From Haloprofundus salinisoli (GTDB taxonomy: Archaea; Halobacteriota; Halobacteria; Halobacteriales; Haloferacaceae), in contig NZ_CP083663.1 of the NCBI RefSeq assembly GCF_020097815.1, positions 2,418,001 through 2,482,000 on the forward strand: a DNA stretch of 64,000 bases. Direction: 5' to 3'. Positions within the stretch are counted from its first letter, which is position 1. Each line of letters starts with the position of its first letter. The notes under the pieces are model-generated. The model was given only the letters and a program-made list of their open reading frames with translations, did not search any database and was not told the DNA's origin. Made by a program: the position numbers and the translations under genes. Shown one piece after another: positions 43,263 to 50,957 of the stretch.

Positions 43263-46028
43263 ATGAGTGGCCGGGAGCTGTTGGCGGCGTCGGATATCGA
43301 TTTCGACCCCGAGACGGCGACCATCGAAGACGAGTCGGTGCTCGACCTGTTGGAGCCGTCGGTCCGCGAGTGGTGGGTCGACGAGTTCGGCGAGTACGTC
43401 CCCGGCAACGGCGGCTTCTTCACCCCGCCGCAGCGCGAGGCAGTACCGCTCATCCACGAGCGAAAGAACGCGCTCATCTGCGCGCCGACGGGGTCGGGAA
43501 AGACCCTGGCCTCCTTCACCGCCATCATCAACGAACTGTTCCGGCGGGACAGGGAGCGGGCAGGAGGATTGGAGAACTCGGTGTACTGCCTCTACGTCTC
43601 GCCGCTGAAGTCGCTGGCCAACGACATCCACCGGAATCTGGAGGTGCCACTGGAAGGAATCTCCGAGCGGATGGCCGACCGGGGCGTCGACACCGAGATT
43701 CGCCACGCCATCCGCCACGGCGATACCGACTCCGCCGAGCGGCAGAAGATGCTGAAGGAGACGCCGCACATCCTCAACACGACGCCGGAGACGCTCGCCA
43801 TCCTGCTGAACTCGCCGAAGTTCAAAAAGAAGTTGGAGACCGTCGAGTACGTCGTCGTCGACGAGATTCACAGCCTCGCCGAGAACAAGCGCGGAACGCA
43901 TCTGTCGGTGTCGCTCGAACGCCTCGAAACCCTCGCCGAGTCGTCGCCGACGCGCATCGGCTGTTCGGCCACCGTCGAACCGCTGTCGACGATGGCGGAG
44001 TTCCTCGTCGGCGAGGAGAACGGCGAGACCCGCGAGTACGAGATCGTCGACACGCGGTTCGTCCGCGACTTCGACATCCGACTCGAGTGTCCGACCGACG
44101 ACCTCATCGACACGCCCAGAGAGGTCGTGCAGGCTCGGTTCTACGACCGCCTGCACGAGCTCGTCGACTCGCACACGAACACGCTCGTGTTCACGAACAC
44201 CCGGTCGGGCGCAGAGCGGGTGTTGCAGAATCTTCGGGAGCGATTCCCCGACTCGTTCGACGAGTCGAACTCCGGATGCCACCACGGGTCGCTCTCGAAG
44301 GACCGCCGACACGAGATCGAACGGCAGTTGAAAGCGGGCGAGTTGGACGTCGTCACCACGTCGACGAGCCTCGAACTCGGCATCGACATGCCGCACATCG
44401 ACCTCGTCGTGCAGGTGGGGTCGCCGAAATCCGTCGCCTCGCTGCTGCAGCGAATCGGCCGGGCGGGCCACCGCCTCGGCCAGACGGTGCAGGGCCGCGT
44501 TATCGCGCTGGACCGCGACGAACTCGTCGAGTGCGCGGTGATGCTCAAGAAAGCCGAGGAGGGGTTCGTCGACCGGGTGTTCGTCCCCGAGAACGCCTAC
44601 GACGTGGCGAGCCAGCACGTGTACGGCATGGCGATAAACGGCGTGAAGCGCGAGGCGGACGTGAAGGCGACGCTCCGACGGGCGTACCCGTACCGCAACT
44701 TTTCGGACGTCGAGTGGGAGCGACTGATGGCGTACCTCACCGCCGACTACGCGGGACTGGAAGAGAAGAACGTCTACGCGAAAATCTGGCGCGACACCAA
44801 CGACGCGCCCGACGGTGAGCACCACTACGAGGAGTTCGACGTGGGCGAACCGCTCATCGGCAAGCGCGGGCGGTTGGCGCGCGTCATCTACATGACGAAC
44901 ATCGGCACCATTCCGGACTCGTTCACCTGCGACGTGTACGTCCGCGGGTCGAAGGAGTGGGTCGGCAACCTCGACGAGAGCTACCTCGACACGCTGGAGA
45001 AGGGCGACGTGTTCGTTCTCGGCGGGTCGAACTTCGAGTTCAGCTACCGCCGCGGGTCGAAAGTGTACGTCGACCCCACGTCGGCGCGGCCGACGGTCCC
45101 CTCGTGGTTCTCCGAGCGCCTCCCGCTGTCGTACGACCTCGGTCGCGAGATTCTGACGTTCCAGGACGAACTGCTCTCACGTCTTGCCAGCGGCGGTCGA
45201 CCCGGCGTGCGCACGTGGCTCCGCGAGTTCCCGATGGACGAAAACAGCGTCCGCGCCGTCGCGCGGACGTTCGACGAGCAGGTGCGCTACGGCGGCCCCG
45301 AGGCGGTGAGCACCGACTCCCGGCTCGCCGTCGAGGAGGTGCTCGACCGCGAGGAGTACCGTCGCAACTTCTACGTCCACTCGAACTACGGCCGGAAGTT
45401 CAACGACGGCCTCTCGCGGCTCGTCGCCGCCCGCTGCGCCCGACGCTCGAACGCGAACGTCAAAGTCGCCGTCGCCGACAACGGTTTCAGCATCTCGATG
45501 CCGCTGAACCGGAAAGTAGACGTGGCGGACGCGATTCGGTCGTTGGACCCCGAAACCGTCCGCGAGGAGCTTCGGCGGGCGCTCACCGGAACGGACCTCC
45601 TGAAGCGCTACTTCCGAATCAACGCGACGCGCTCGTTGATGATTCTGAAGCGCTACAAGGGGTACGAGAAGACCGCCGCCCAGCAGCAGGTGTCCTCGGA
45701 GATGCTGCTGTCGTTCGCGCGGGATCTCGACTCGTTCGCCGTGATAGAGGAGACCTATCGAGAGATAGTCGAGGACAAACTCAACGTCGCCGGGATAGCC
45801 GAGGTGCTTCGGGGGGTACAGACGGGCGACGTGAGCGTGACCCACCGCGAACTGTACTCGCCGTCGCCGCGGGCGTTCGGCCTCGCCACGCTGATGGCCA
45901 GCGACGTAGTGCTCGCCGAGGACGAGTCGGCGGTACTCAGGGAGTTCCACGCGCGCGTCCTCGACGAACTCGGCGAGGACGACGAAATCGAACGGCTCCG
46001 CTCGGACGTCACCGGAACCGACGACTGA
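43263..46028 (+). CDS. lhr: Lhr-type superfamily 2 helicase
   Basis: A 921-residue ATP-dependent helicase of the Lhr group. Walker A is CAPTGSGKTLASFTAI, the DEVH-type box reads VVDEIHSLAENKRGTHLS, and motif VI is LLQRIGRAGHRLGQTVQGRV. A long C-terminal region (about residues 430-910), including ALTGTDLLKRYFRINATRSL, belongs to the Lhr family. Long-range DNA or RNA strand separation in repair is expected. Neighbouring genes include a nuclease-helicase. Confidence 0.93.
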   Translation: MSGRELLAASDIDFDPETATIEDESVLDLLEPSVREWWVDEFGEYVPGNGGFFTPPQREAVPLIHERKNALICAPTGSGKTLASFTAIINELFRRDRERAGGLENSVYCLYVSPLKSLANDIHRNLEVPLEGISERMADRGVDTEIRHAIRHGDTDSAERQKMLKETPHILNTTPETLAILLNSPKFKKKLETVEYVVVDEIHSLAENKRGTHLSVSLERLETLAESSPTRIGCSATVEPLSTMAEFLVGEENGETREYEIVDTRFVRDFDIRLECPTDDLIDTPREVVQARFYDRLHELVDSHTNTLVFTNTRSGAERVLQNLRERFPDSFDESNSGCHHGSLSKDRRHEIERQLKAGELDVVTTSTSLELGIDMPHIDLVVQVGSPKSVASLLQRIGRAGHRLGQTVQGRVIALDRDELVECAVMLKKAEEGFVDRVFVPENAYDVASQHVYGMAINGVKREADVKATLRRAYPYRNFSDVEWERLMAYLTADYAGLEEKNVYAKIWRDTNDAPDGEHHYEEFDVGEPLIGKRGRLARVIYMTNIGTIPDSFTCDVYVRGSKEWVGNLDESYLDTLEKGDVFVLGGSNFEFSYRRGSKVYVDPTSARPTVPSWFSERLPLSYDLGREILTFQDELLSRLASGGRPGVRTWLREFPMDENSVRAVARTFDEQVRYGGPEAVSTDSRLAVEEVLDREEYRRNFYVHSNYGRKFNDGLSRLVAARCARRSNANVKVAVADNGFSISMPLNRKVDVADAIRSLDPETVREELRRALTGTDLLKRYFRINATRSLMILKRYKGYEKTAAQQQVSSEMLLSFARDLDSFAVIEETYREIVEDKLNVAGIAEVLRGVQTGDVSVTHRELYSPSPRAFGLATLMASDVVLAEDESAVLREFHARVLDELGEDDEIERLRSDVTGTDD

Positions 46029-46071
46029 GGCGCAGAAAAGAGCGCTCCCGGCGCATCGCGGGGGGACCCGT

Positions 46072-46578
46072 TCAGACTTCGTACTGCGGAACCGCCGCGT
46101 AGCGGTCGTACAGCAGGCCGAGGACGTAGCCGTACACCCAGTGGGCGACGAGCGTGAGCACGAGATAACCCGCCAGCGTCGCGCCCGTCTGCTGGGAGTA
46201 GAACGCGATGGCGAACCCGGTCCAGACGATGGTCGCGTAGGAGACGCCGCGGCGCGCGAGCGTCTTTCCGGGGAGGAACACCGCCAGCGAGACGAACAGC
46301 AGCGGCAACGTCGTCATCCCACCGGCGACGAAGATGAACGACCCGATGGGGAAGCTATCGCCGAGCATCACGATCTCGGCCAGCCCCGCGAACGCCGACG
46401 GTTCGAGCACCCCCAAGAGGATGCCGACGACGAGTATCGGCGTCATCGCCACCATCCCGCCGAACCCGGCCCCGGCGGCGACGGTGACCATGTCGAGGCT
46501 CAGTCCCGTCTCCTGGTCTGAGGTCTCTTGGGTTACACCGGTGTCTGTCATCGCCGGGTTGTCAGAACCGTTCGACAT
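46072..46578 (-). CDS. DUF6789-like membrane protein
   Basis: A 168-residue membrane protein: polar N-terminus (MSNGSDNPAMTDTGVTQETS), then about four helices with Gly-rich turns, TVAAGAGFGGMVAMTPILVV, PIGSFIFVAGGMTTLPLLFV, GVSYATIVWTGFAIAFYSQQ and LVLTLVAHWVYGYVLGLLYDR. It resembles haloarchaeal DUF6789 membrane proteins (from memory). No role known. ATG 46578 is the first in frame after the intergenic gap. Confidence 0.65.
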   Translation of the reverse strand: MSNGSDNPAMTDTGVTQETSDQETGLSLDMVTVAAGAGFGGMVAMTPILVVGILLGVLEPSAFAGLAEIVMLGDSFPIGSFIFVAGGMTTLPLLFVSLAVFLPGKTLARRGVSYATIVWTGFAIAFYSQQTGATLAGYLVLTLVAHWVYGYVLGLLYDRYAAVPQYEV

Positions 46579-46691
46579 ACTCTGATAGTAGGATGCACGG
46601 CGGAAAAAGTGTTCGTGAGATATCACGACCGATAGAGTATCCGAACGGGTAGAGATTCTCACGAGCGAGTATGTGCGTGTCGCTCGGCGCC

Positions 46692-49361
46692 TCACCGCGC
46701 CCAGTCGAGCATCCGCGCGTAGAACGCGTCGGACTCCAACGCCTCGGCGTCGCCGACGAGGACGAGCGACTTCTTCGCCCGCGTGAGCGCGACGTTCACC
46801 CGGCGGTAGTCCTCGAACAACGGGCCGTCCAACTCGCCGGTGGCGACGAAGGAGACGACGATGACCTCCTCGCTGGACCCCTGAAAGCGGTCGACGGTGT
46901 CGACGGTCACGTCGAGGCGCTTCGTGAGCTCGGCGACCTGCGCGCGGAACGGGGCGATGACGCCGATGTCGTCGGGGTCGACGCCCGCCGCGACGAACGA
47001 CTCGACGACTTCTGCGACCCGGTCGGCTTCGACGGGGTTGGCGTTGCCCTCGCGCCGACCGCTTGGGTCGACGAAGGAGACGCCGCCGCGGAGTTGCTCC
47101 GGGAGCGCGGACTCGTCGACGCCCGGGAGGTCCGAGAGTCGTTGCGCGGCGACTTCGCCCGTCGCCGGGCGCAACCGACCAGCATAGAACTCGGCCGAGG
47201 AGAACGCCTGAATCCGCTGCGCCATCCGATACTGCCGGTCGAGCATCACCGACGCCTCCGGGTAGGTGTCGATGAGACGCTCGAACAGCGACTGCTGGAG
47301 GTCGTTCTCCGCGCGGACGACCGGCGGCAGTTGCTCGTGGTCGCCGACGAGGACGAACCGCTCGGCGAGGTTGAGCGCCGCGAGCGTCCCGGGTTCGGTG
47401 AGCTGCGACGCCTCGTCGACGAGCGCCACGTCGAACGCCTGCTCGCGGAGGATGCGAGAGCCGCAGGAGGCCGTGGTGGCGGCGACGACGGAGGCCTGCG
47501 TGAGCTCCGCCGCGCGCTCGTTCGGGTCGCCGCCGCGGACGAGACGAAGGTCCTGCATATCGCCGCGGACGCCGTTTTCGGTGCCGACTCTGATGATATC
47601 CTCGAACCCCTGGTCGCGCAACGCTTCGAGCGCGTTGTCGACGGCGCGGTTCGTAAAGGCGGTGAGCAGCACTCGGTCGCCCCGTTCGACTAGCGCACGA
47701 ATCGTCCGGGCGATGGTGTACGTCTTCCCCGTGCCGGGCGGGCCGTGGACGAGCGCGCAGTCCTCGGCGTTGACCGCTAAATTGACCGCTGCGTTCTGCG
47801 CCTCGTTGTTGCCGATGTACTCGGTCTTGCCGTCGCGGAACTGGGGTACTCGTCGGCCGAACAGCACGTCTTTTCGCTTTTCGTCGCCCTTCAGCAGCGC
47901 GTCGTGCAGTGCCGTCAGCATTCGGTCGACCGAGAGGTCCGAGGGGTAGACGTCGAGACGGCACAGGTCGACGGGTTCGTCGGTGGTGACGACGACCTCC
48001 TCGCCGAGCGTCTGGATTCGGCAGAGTTCGGCGTGGCCCGCCACCGGATCACCGTCGGAGGCGAGCGCCACGTCGCCCTCGCGGAGCTTCGAGACGGCGT
48101 CGTCGGTCTTTCTCGCGCGGAGTTCCCAGCGCCCGCTCGGTAACTCACGGCGACTCAGCGGTTCGAGGCCGATGACCGCTCTGTCGTCGTCCGCGCGTTC
48201 TTCCGCGGTTTGCTCCCAGAGCTTGCGGTACTCCTCGTGCGTCTCGCGGCGCTCCTCCTCGATGGCGTCGTACAATCGGCGGAAGTAATTGAGTTCGTCG
48301 TCCGGGAGCGGCTTGCCTATCTGGCCGGCTTTCGAGCGCTGGTCGAGGCGGCCGGAGACGACCATGCAGGTGTCCTGTTCGAAGCAGTACTGGCACTTCG
48401 CGTCCGCCTCGAACCCCGTCGGGACGTCGCCGTGGTACTCCATCGCGGCGATCTCGTTGCGGGTGCGGACGACGAAGTCGAGCAGGCCTTTCCCGATGGA
48501 GAAGTCCTTGGCGGGCGAGAGGTCGCCGGTCTCCTCAGAGCGGTCCAGCGCCGTGTTCTTCGTGTAGAGCAACGTTCCCGTGTCGACGGGGACGCCGCGC
48601 TCTTCGAGCAGCAGCGCGTAGCAGGCCGCCTGAATCTTGTCTTGGAATCGGGGGTCGCGCTTGAGGTTCTTCCCCGTCTTGAGTTCGACGGGCGACCCGC
48701 GGCGGAGCGCGTCGGCGCGACCCTTCACGCCGAAGGTGGGACTGATGAGCGTGTACTCCGAGCGCCACTCGTCTTCGTCGGTGAGCGTTCCCTGCGCCAG
48801 CCACCCCTCGATGGCGGCGGCGTTGCGCCGCACCTCGTCTTCCACTTCGGTGCGCTCGCGGCCGAGCAAGCCGAGTTGGAGGCCCGCCTCCGCGACGCGG
48901 TCGGCGATGGCGTCGTCGAGGTCACACCCCCGAAGGAGGTCGCCGAACACCTCGTGGACGATGGTCCCCTTGACGACGGGGTAGTTGAGGGGAACACCCG
49001 AGAGCTTGTTCAGGTAGTACATCCGCGGGCACTGCACCCACGAACGGATGTCGGTCACGTTGACGAGGAAGCCGGGTTCGAGCACGACGTAGGAGTCCGA
49101 ACCGGTCGTGTAGCTCACCTCGCCCTGAAATTCGTTCGGCTCCGCCTCGGTCAGGAGCAGCTCCATCCCCGCCTCGGCGTGCTCGGCGGTGTGGGTCCAC
49201 TTGCCCCAGAGCGTCACCGTCACCGACTCGTCGCCGTCGAGCAGCGCTTCGGCGTCCTCACCCGTCGGCCGGACCGAGAGATCGGCGACGTTGCGCTCGC
49301 CGTACTTCGTCTCGACCGTTCGGGGACCGTCGACGGCGAGGATTTGACCGCGTACGTTCAC
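46692..49361 (-). CDS. Cas4/Dna2-like nuclease fused to SF1 helicase
   Basis: An 889-residue protein. N-terminal third (about residues 95-350) is a PD-(D/E)XK nuclease: GVKGRADALRRG then SPVELKTGKNLKRDP, with cysteines SWVQCPRMYYLN and CQYCFEQDTCMV that should bind an Fe-S cluster, as in Cas4/AddB/Dna2. The C-terminal part is an SF1 (UPF1/Dna2-like) helicase: LVHGPPGTGKTYTIARTIRAL, VALVDEASQLTEPG, LVGDHEQLPPV, and VNVALTRAKKSLVLVGD. GTG 49361 is chosen because the peptide VNVRGQILAVDGPRTVETKYGER matches the family start. Probable DNA end-processing in repair. Confidence 0.9.
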   Translation of the reverse strand: MNVRGQILAVDGPRTVETKYGERNVADLSVRPTGEDAEALLDGDESVTVTLWGKWTHTAEHAEAGMELLLTEAEPNEFQGEVSYTTGSDSYVVLEPGFLVNVTDIRSWVQCPRMYYLNKLSGVPLNYPVVKGTIVHEVFGDLLRGCDLDDAIADRVAEAGLQLGLLGRERTEVEDEVRRNAAAIEGWLAQGTLTDEDEWRSEYTLISPTFGVKGRADALRRGSPVELKTGKNLKRDPRFQDKIQAACYALLLEERGVPVDTGTLLYTKNTALDRSEETGDLSPAKDFSIGKGLLDFVVRTRNEIAAMEYHGDVPTGFEADAKCQYCFEQDTCMVVSGRLDQRSKAGQIGKPLPDDELNYFRRLYDAIEEERRETHEEYRKLWEQTAEERADDDRAVIGLEPLSRRELPSGRWELRARKTDDAVSKLREGDVALASDGDPVAGHAELCRIQTLGEEVVVTTDEPVDLCRLDVYPSDLSVDRMLTALHDALLKGDEKRKDVLFGRRVPQFRDGKTEYIGNNEAQNAAVNLAVNAEDCALVHGPPGTGKTYTIARTIRALVERGDRVLLTAFTNRAVDNALEALRDQGFEDIIRVGTENGVRGDMQDLRLVRGGDPNERAAELTQASVVAATTASCGSRILREQAFDVALVDEASQLTEPGTLAALNLAERFVLVGDHEQLPPVVRAENDLQQSLFERLIDTYPEASVMLDRQYRMAQRIQAFSSAEFYAGRLRPATGEVAAQRLSDLPGVDESALPEQLRGGVSFVDPSGRREGNANPVEADRVAEVVESFVAAGVDPDDIGVIAPFRAQVAELTKRLDVTVDTVDRFQGSSEEVIVVSFVATGELDGPLFEDYRRVNVALTRAKKSLVLVGDAEALESDAFYARMLDWAR

Positions 49362-49451
49362 TACGAGGGCCTGCGCCCCGTGTCTGAAAAACACTGTCGG
49401 TCGTCGGAACGAATCGGAGTACCGAAGGCGTCGCCGGACCGAGAGGCCCGT

Positions 49452-49508
49452 ATGAGTGACGCGAGCGAAGGGAAGGGCGGGTACGGGACCGACGACACCG
49501 ATGAGTGA
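49452..49508 (+). CDS. Possible 18-residue peptide coupled to a membrane gene
   Basis: MSDASEGKGGYGTDDTDE in frame, with a stop that overlaps the next ATG (49501). The stop/start overlap is what translational coupling would give. It is too short to judge. Confidence 0.25.
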   Translation: MSDASEGKGGYGTDDTDE

Positions 49509-49914
49509 ACGGGAGACCACCGACAGGAGCGCGGAGACGGACGAAGCGGAGACGGACGCGGACGCTCGGACGGTCAACGACGCCGAGACCGCCCCGCAGT
49601 TCGGCCGGAAGTGGCGACTGCTCCTCCTCGCCATGCTCGGCTTCGTCGTCGTGACGACGCTACTGCAGTTTCAGGTCGAAGGCGCGAGCGCCCTTCCCGA
49701 AATCGCCGTGAGTCTCTACGTCGTCGCCGTCGTCGGCTACGGCGTCGTCGCGGACGCGATGCGGACCAGTCGGTTCCGCATCGCGCTCTACCTCGGAGCG
49801 GTGGCGTGGGGTGCCGTCAGGTTCGTCGGCGGAGACACGACTCTCGTCACCTACGCGCTGCTCGTGTTCGGCGCGTTCCTCCTGACGCGGGAACTGACGT
49901 TTCCGAACGGATAG
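49501..49914 (+). CDS. Membrane protein of unknown function
   Basis: A 137-residue protein. An acidic, Thr/Ala-rich N-terminus (about 40 residues) leads to three or four hydrophobic segments: LLLLAMLGFVVVTTLLQF, LPEIAVSLYVVAVVGYGVVAD, IALYLGAVAWGAVRFVGG and LVTYALLVFGAFLLTREL. No family recognised. ATG 49501 overlaps the peptide above by eight bases. Divergent from the nuclease-helicase. Confidence 0.65.
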   Translation: MSERETTDRSAETDEAETDADARTVNDAETAPQFGRKWRLLLLAMLGFVVVTTLLQFQVEGASALPEIAVSLYVVAVVGYGVVADAMRTSRFRIALYLGAVAWGAVRFVGGDTTLVTYALLVFGAFLLTRELTFPNG

Positions 49915-49969
49915 CTCTCGGGGACTGTCCGACCGACAAACTCATTCGACCGGCACGCCAACGCGACCC

Positions 49970-50521
49970 ATGCGCGTCAGAGCGTGGCAGGACATCCTCG
50001 ACGAGGTGACCGGGGACGACAGCGACGCCGAGAGCTGGCGAGCGGTCGCCGGCCGTCGCCGCGAGGGCGTCGGCGAGGACCTCGTGCTCGGGCACCCGAG
50101 CCGGGGTGTCTTCTTCCTGAAGACGTACGCGAAGAACCCCTACGAGATCCGCGGCGTCGGCACGCGTGTCGCCCGGAAGGTCGACGACGGCATCGAGCCG
50201 CTGTTGCCGACCCGCGAGAGCACGGGGCGGTTCGCCGTCCAGAACCCGCCGGCGGACGACGAGCACGCGAAGACGATGGCCAAGCGCGTCCAGGAGACTG
50301 TGCGGGTCCACGGCGACGCACCGACGACACCGGACGACCTCTTCACCGACCTGATGGAGGCGCTCGACAGCCCCGCGTTCGGTCCGATGGAGTTCGACCC
50401 CGGGGAGCGTCCCGATGCGCTGGACGGCTTTGCCGACGAGTTCGAGGAGGCCGAACGCCTGCTCGACGCCGAACTCGACGACCTGGTCGAAGAGGACGAG
50501 GTCGGCCGCGGATTCCAGTGA
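49970..50521 (+). CDS. Conserved acidic protein of unknown function
   Basis: A 183-residue soluble protein: VRAWQDILDEVTGDDSDAES, GVFFLKTYAKNPYEIRGVGTRVARKVDDGIEPLLPT, then two acidic helical regions at the C-terminus (DGFADEFEEAERLLDAELDDLVEEDEV). No signature I can place. The YEIRGVGTRVARKVD segment is basic and may bind nucleic acid or phosphate. Upstream gene is a membrane protein. Confidence 0.6.
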   Translation: MRVRAWQDILDEVTGDDSDAESWRAVAGRRREGVGEDLVLGHPSRGVFFLKTYAKNPYEIRGVGTRVARKVDDGIEPLLPTRESTGRFAVQNPPADDEHAKTMAKRVQETVRVHGDAPTTPDDLFTDLMEALDSPAFGPMEFDPGERPDALDGFADEFEEAERLLDAELDDLVEEDEVGRGFQ

Positions 50522-50613
50522 GCGACGAGCCGCGGTTGCGACCGGGGAGAGTCGCGCCGCCGCGCCGCGTAGCGGTAAACAGCGTTAACATGGCTCCGCG
50601 TCGTGGCTCCCGT

Positions 50614-50670
50614 ATGAGCGTCTTCGACGTGACACCTTCGACCGACGACTGCGGGGGCGGACGCGACTGA
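50614..50670 (+). CDS. Possible 18-residue peptide coupled to a membrane gene
   Basis: MSVFDVTPSTDDCGGGRD, ending in TGATG so that its stop overlaps the next ATG. An upstream in-frame ATG at 50590 would add eight residues. As at 49452, a tiny frame is coupled to a small membrane protein gene. Confidence 0.3.
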   Translation: MSVFDVTPSTDDCGGGRD

Positions 50671-50888
50671 TGGTCGGTCCGAGTCTCTCCGACGAGGAGC
50701 GCGACGCCGCTTCGCTGCGGCTGAAACTGTTCTTCGTCCTCCTCGTCGGCGCGTCCGGCGGTCTCATCGCCCTTCAGGTCGACCCGACGCCGCTGGAACT
50801 CGCGCTCTCGGTTCTCGGCGGCCTCCTCGTCGGCCTGCTGTTGCTGGTGTTTCTCGTCCGGTCGTTCCGACAGGACCCGAGGCCGTAA
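50670..50888 (+). CDS. Small two-helix membrane protein
   Basis: A 72-residue protein: charged head MVGPSLSDEERDAASLRLK, helix LFFVLLVGASGGLIALQV, then LELALSVLGGLLVGLLLLVFLV and a basic tail RSFRQDPRP. ATG 50670 overlaps the preceding tiny frame by one base. Function unknown; converges with the glycosidase gene. Confidence 0.6.
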   Translation: MVGPSLSDEERDAASLRLKLFFVLLVGASGGLIALQVDPTPLELALSVLGGLLVGLLLLVFLVRSFRQDPRP

Positions 50889-50957
50889 CGAGGCTGTTGC
50901 CCGAACGTCCCGTCGGCGATGCGCCGGTGTTCCGTCGCACTCCGTCGCCACCCCGTC

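Noticed and set aside
43251-44825. 524-residue frame antisense to the Lhr helicase
   Set aside because: Rich in Arg, His and Asp repeats with no domain; entirely covered by the helicase gene.
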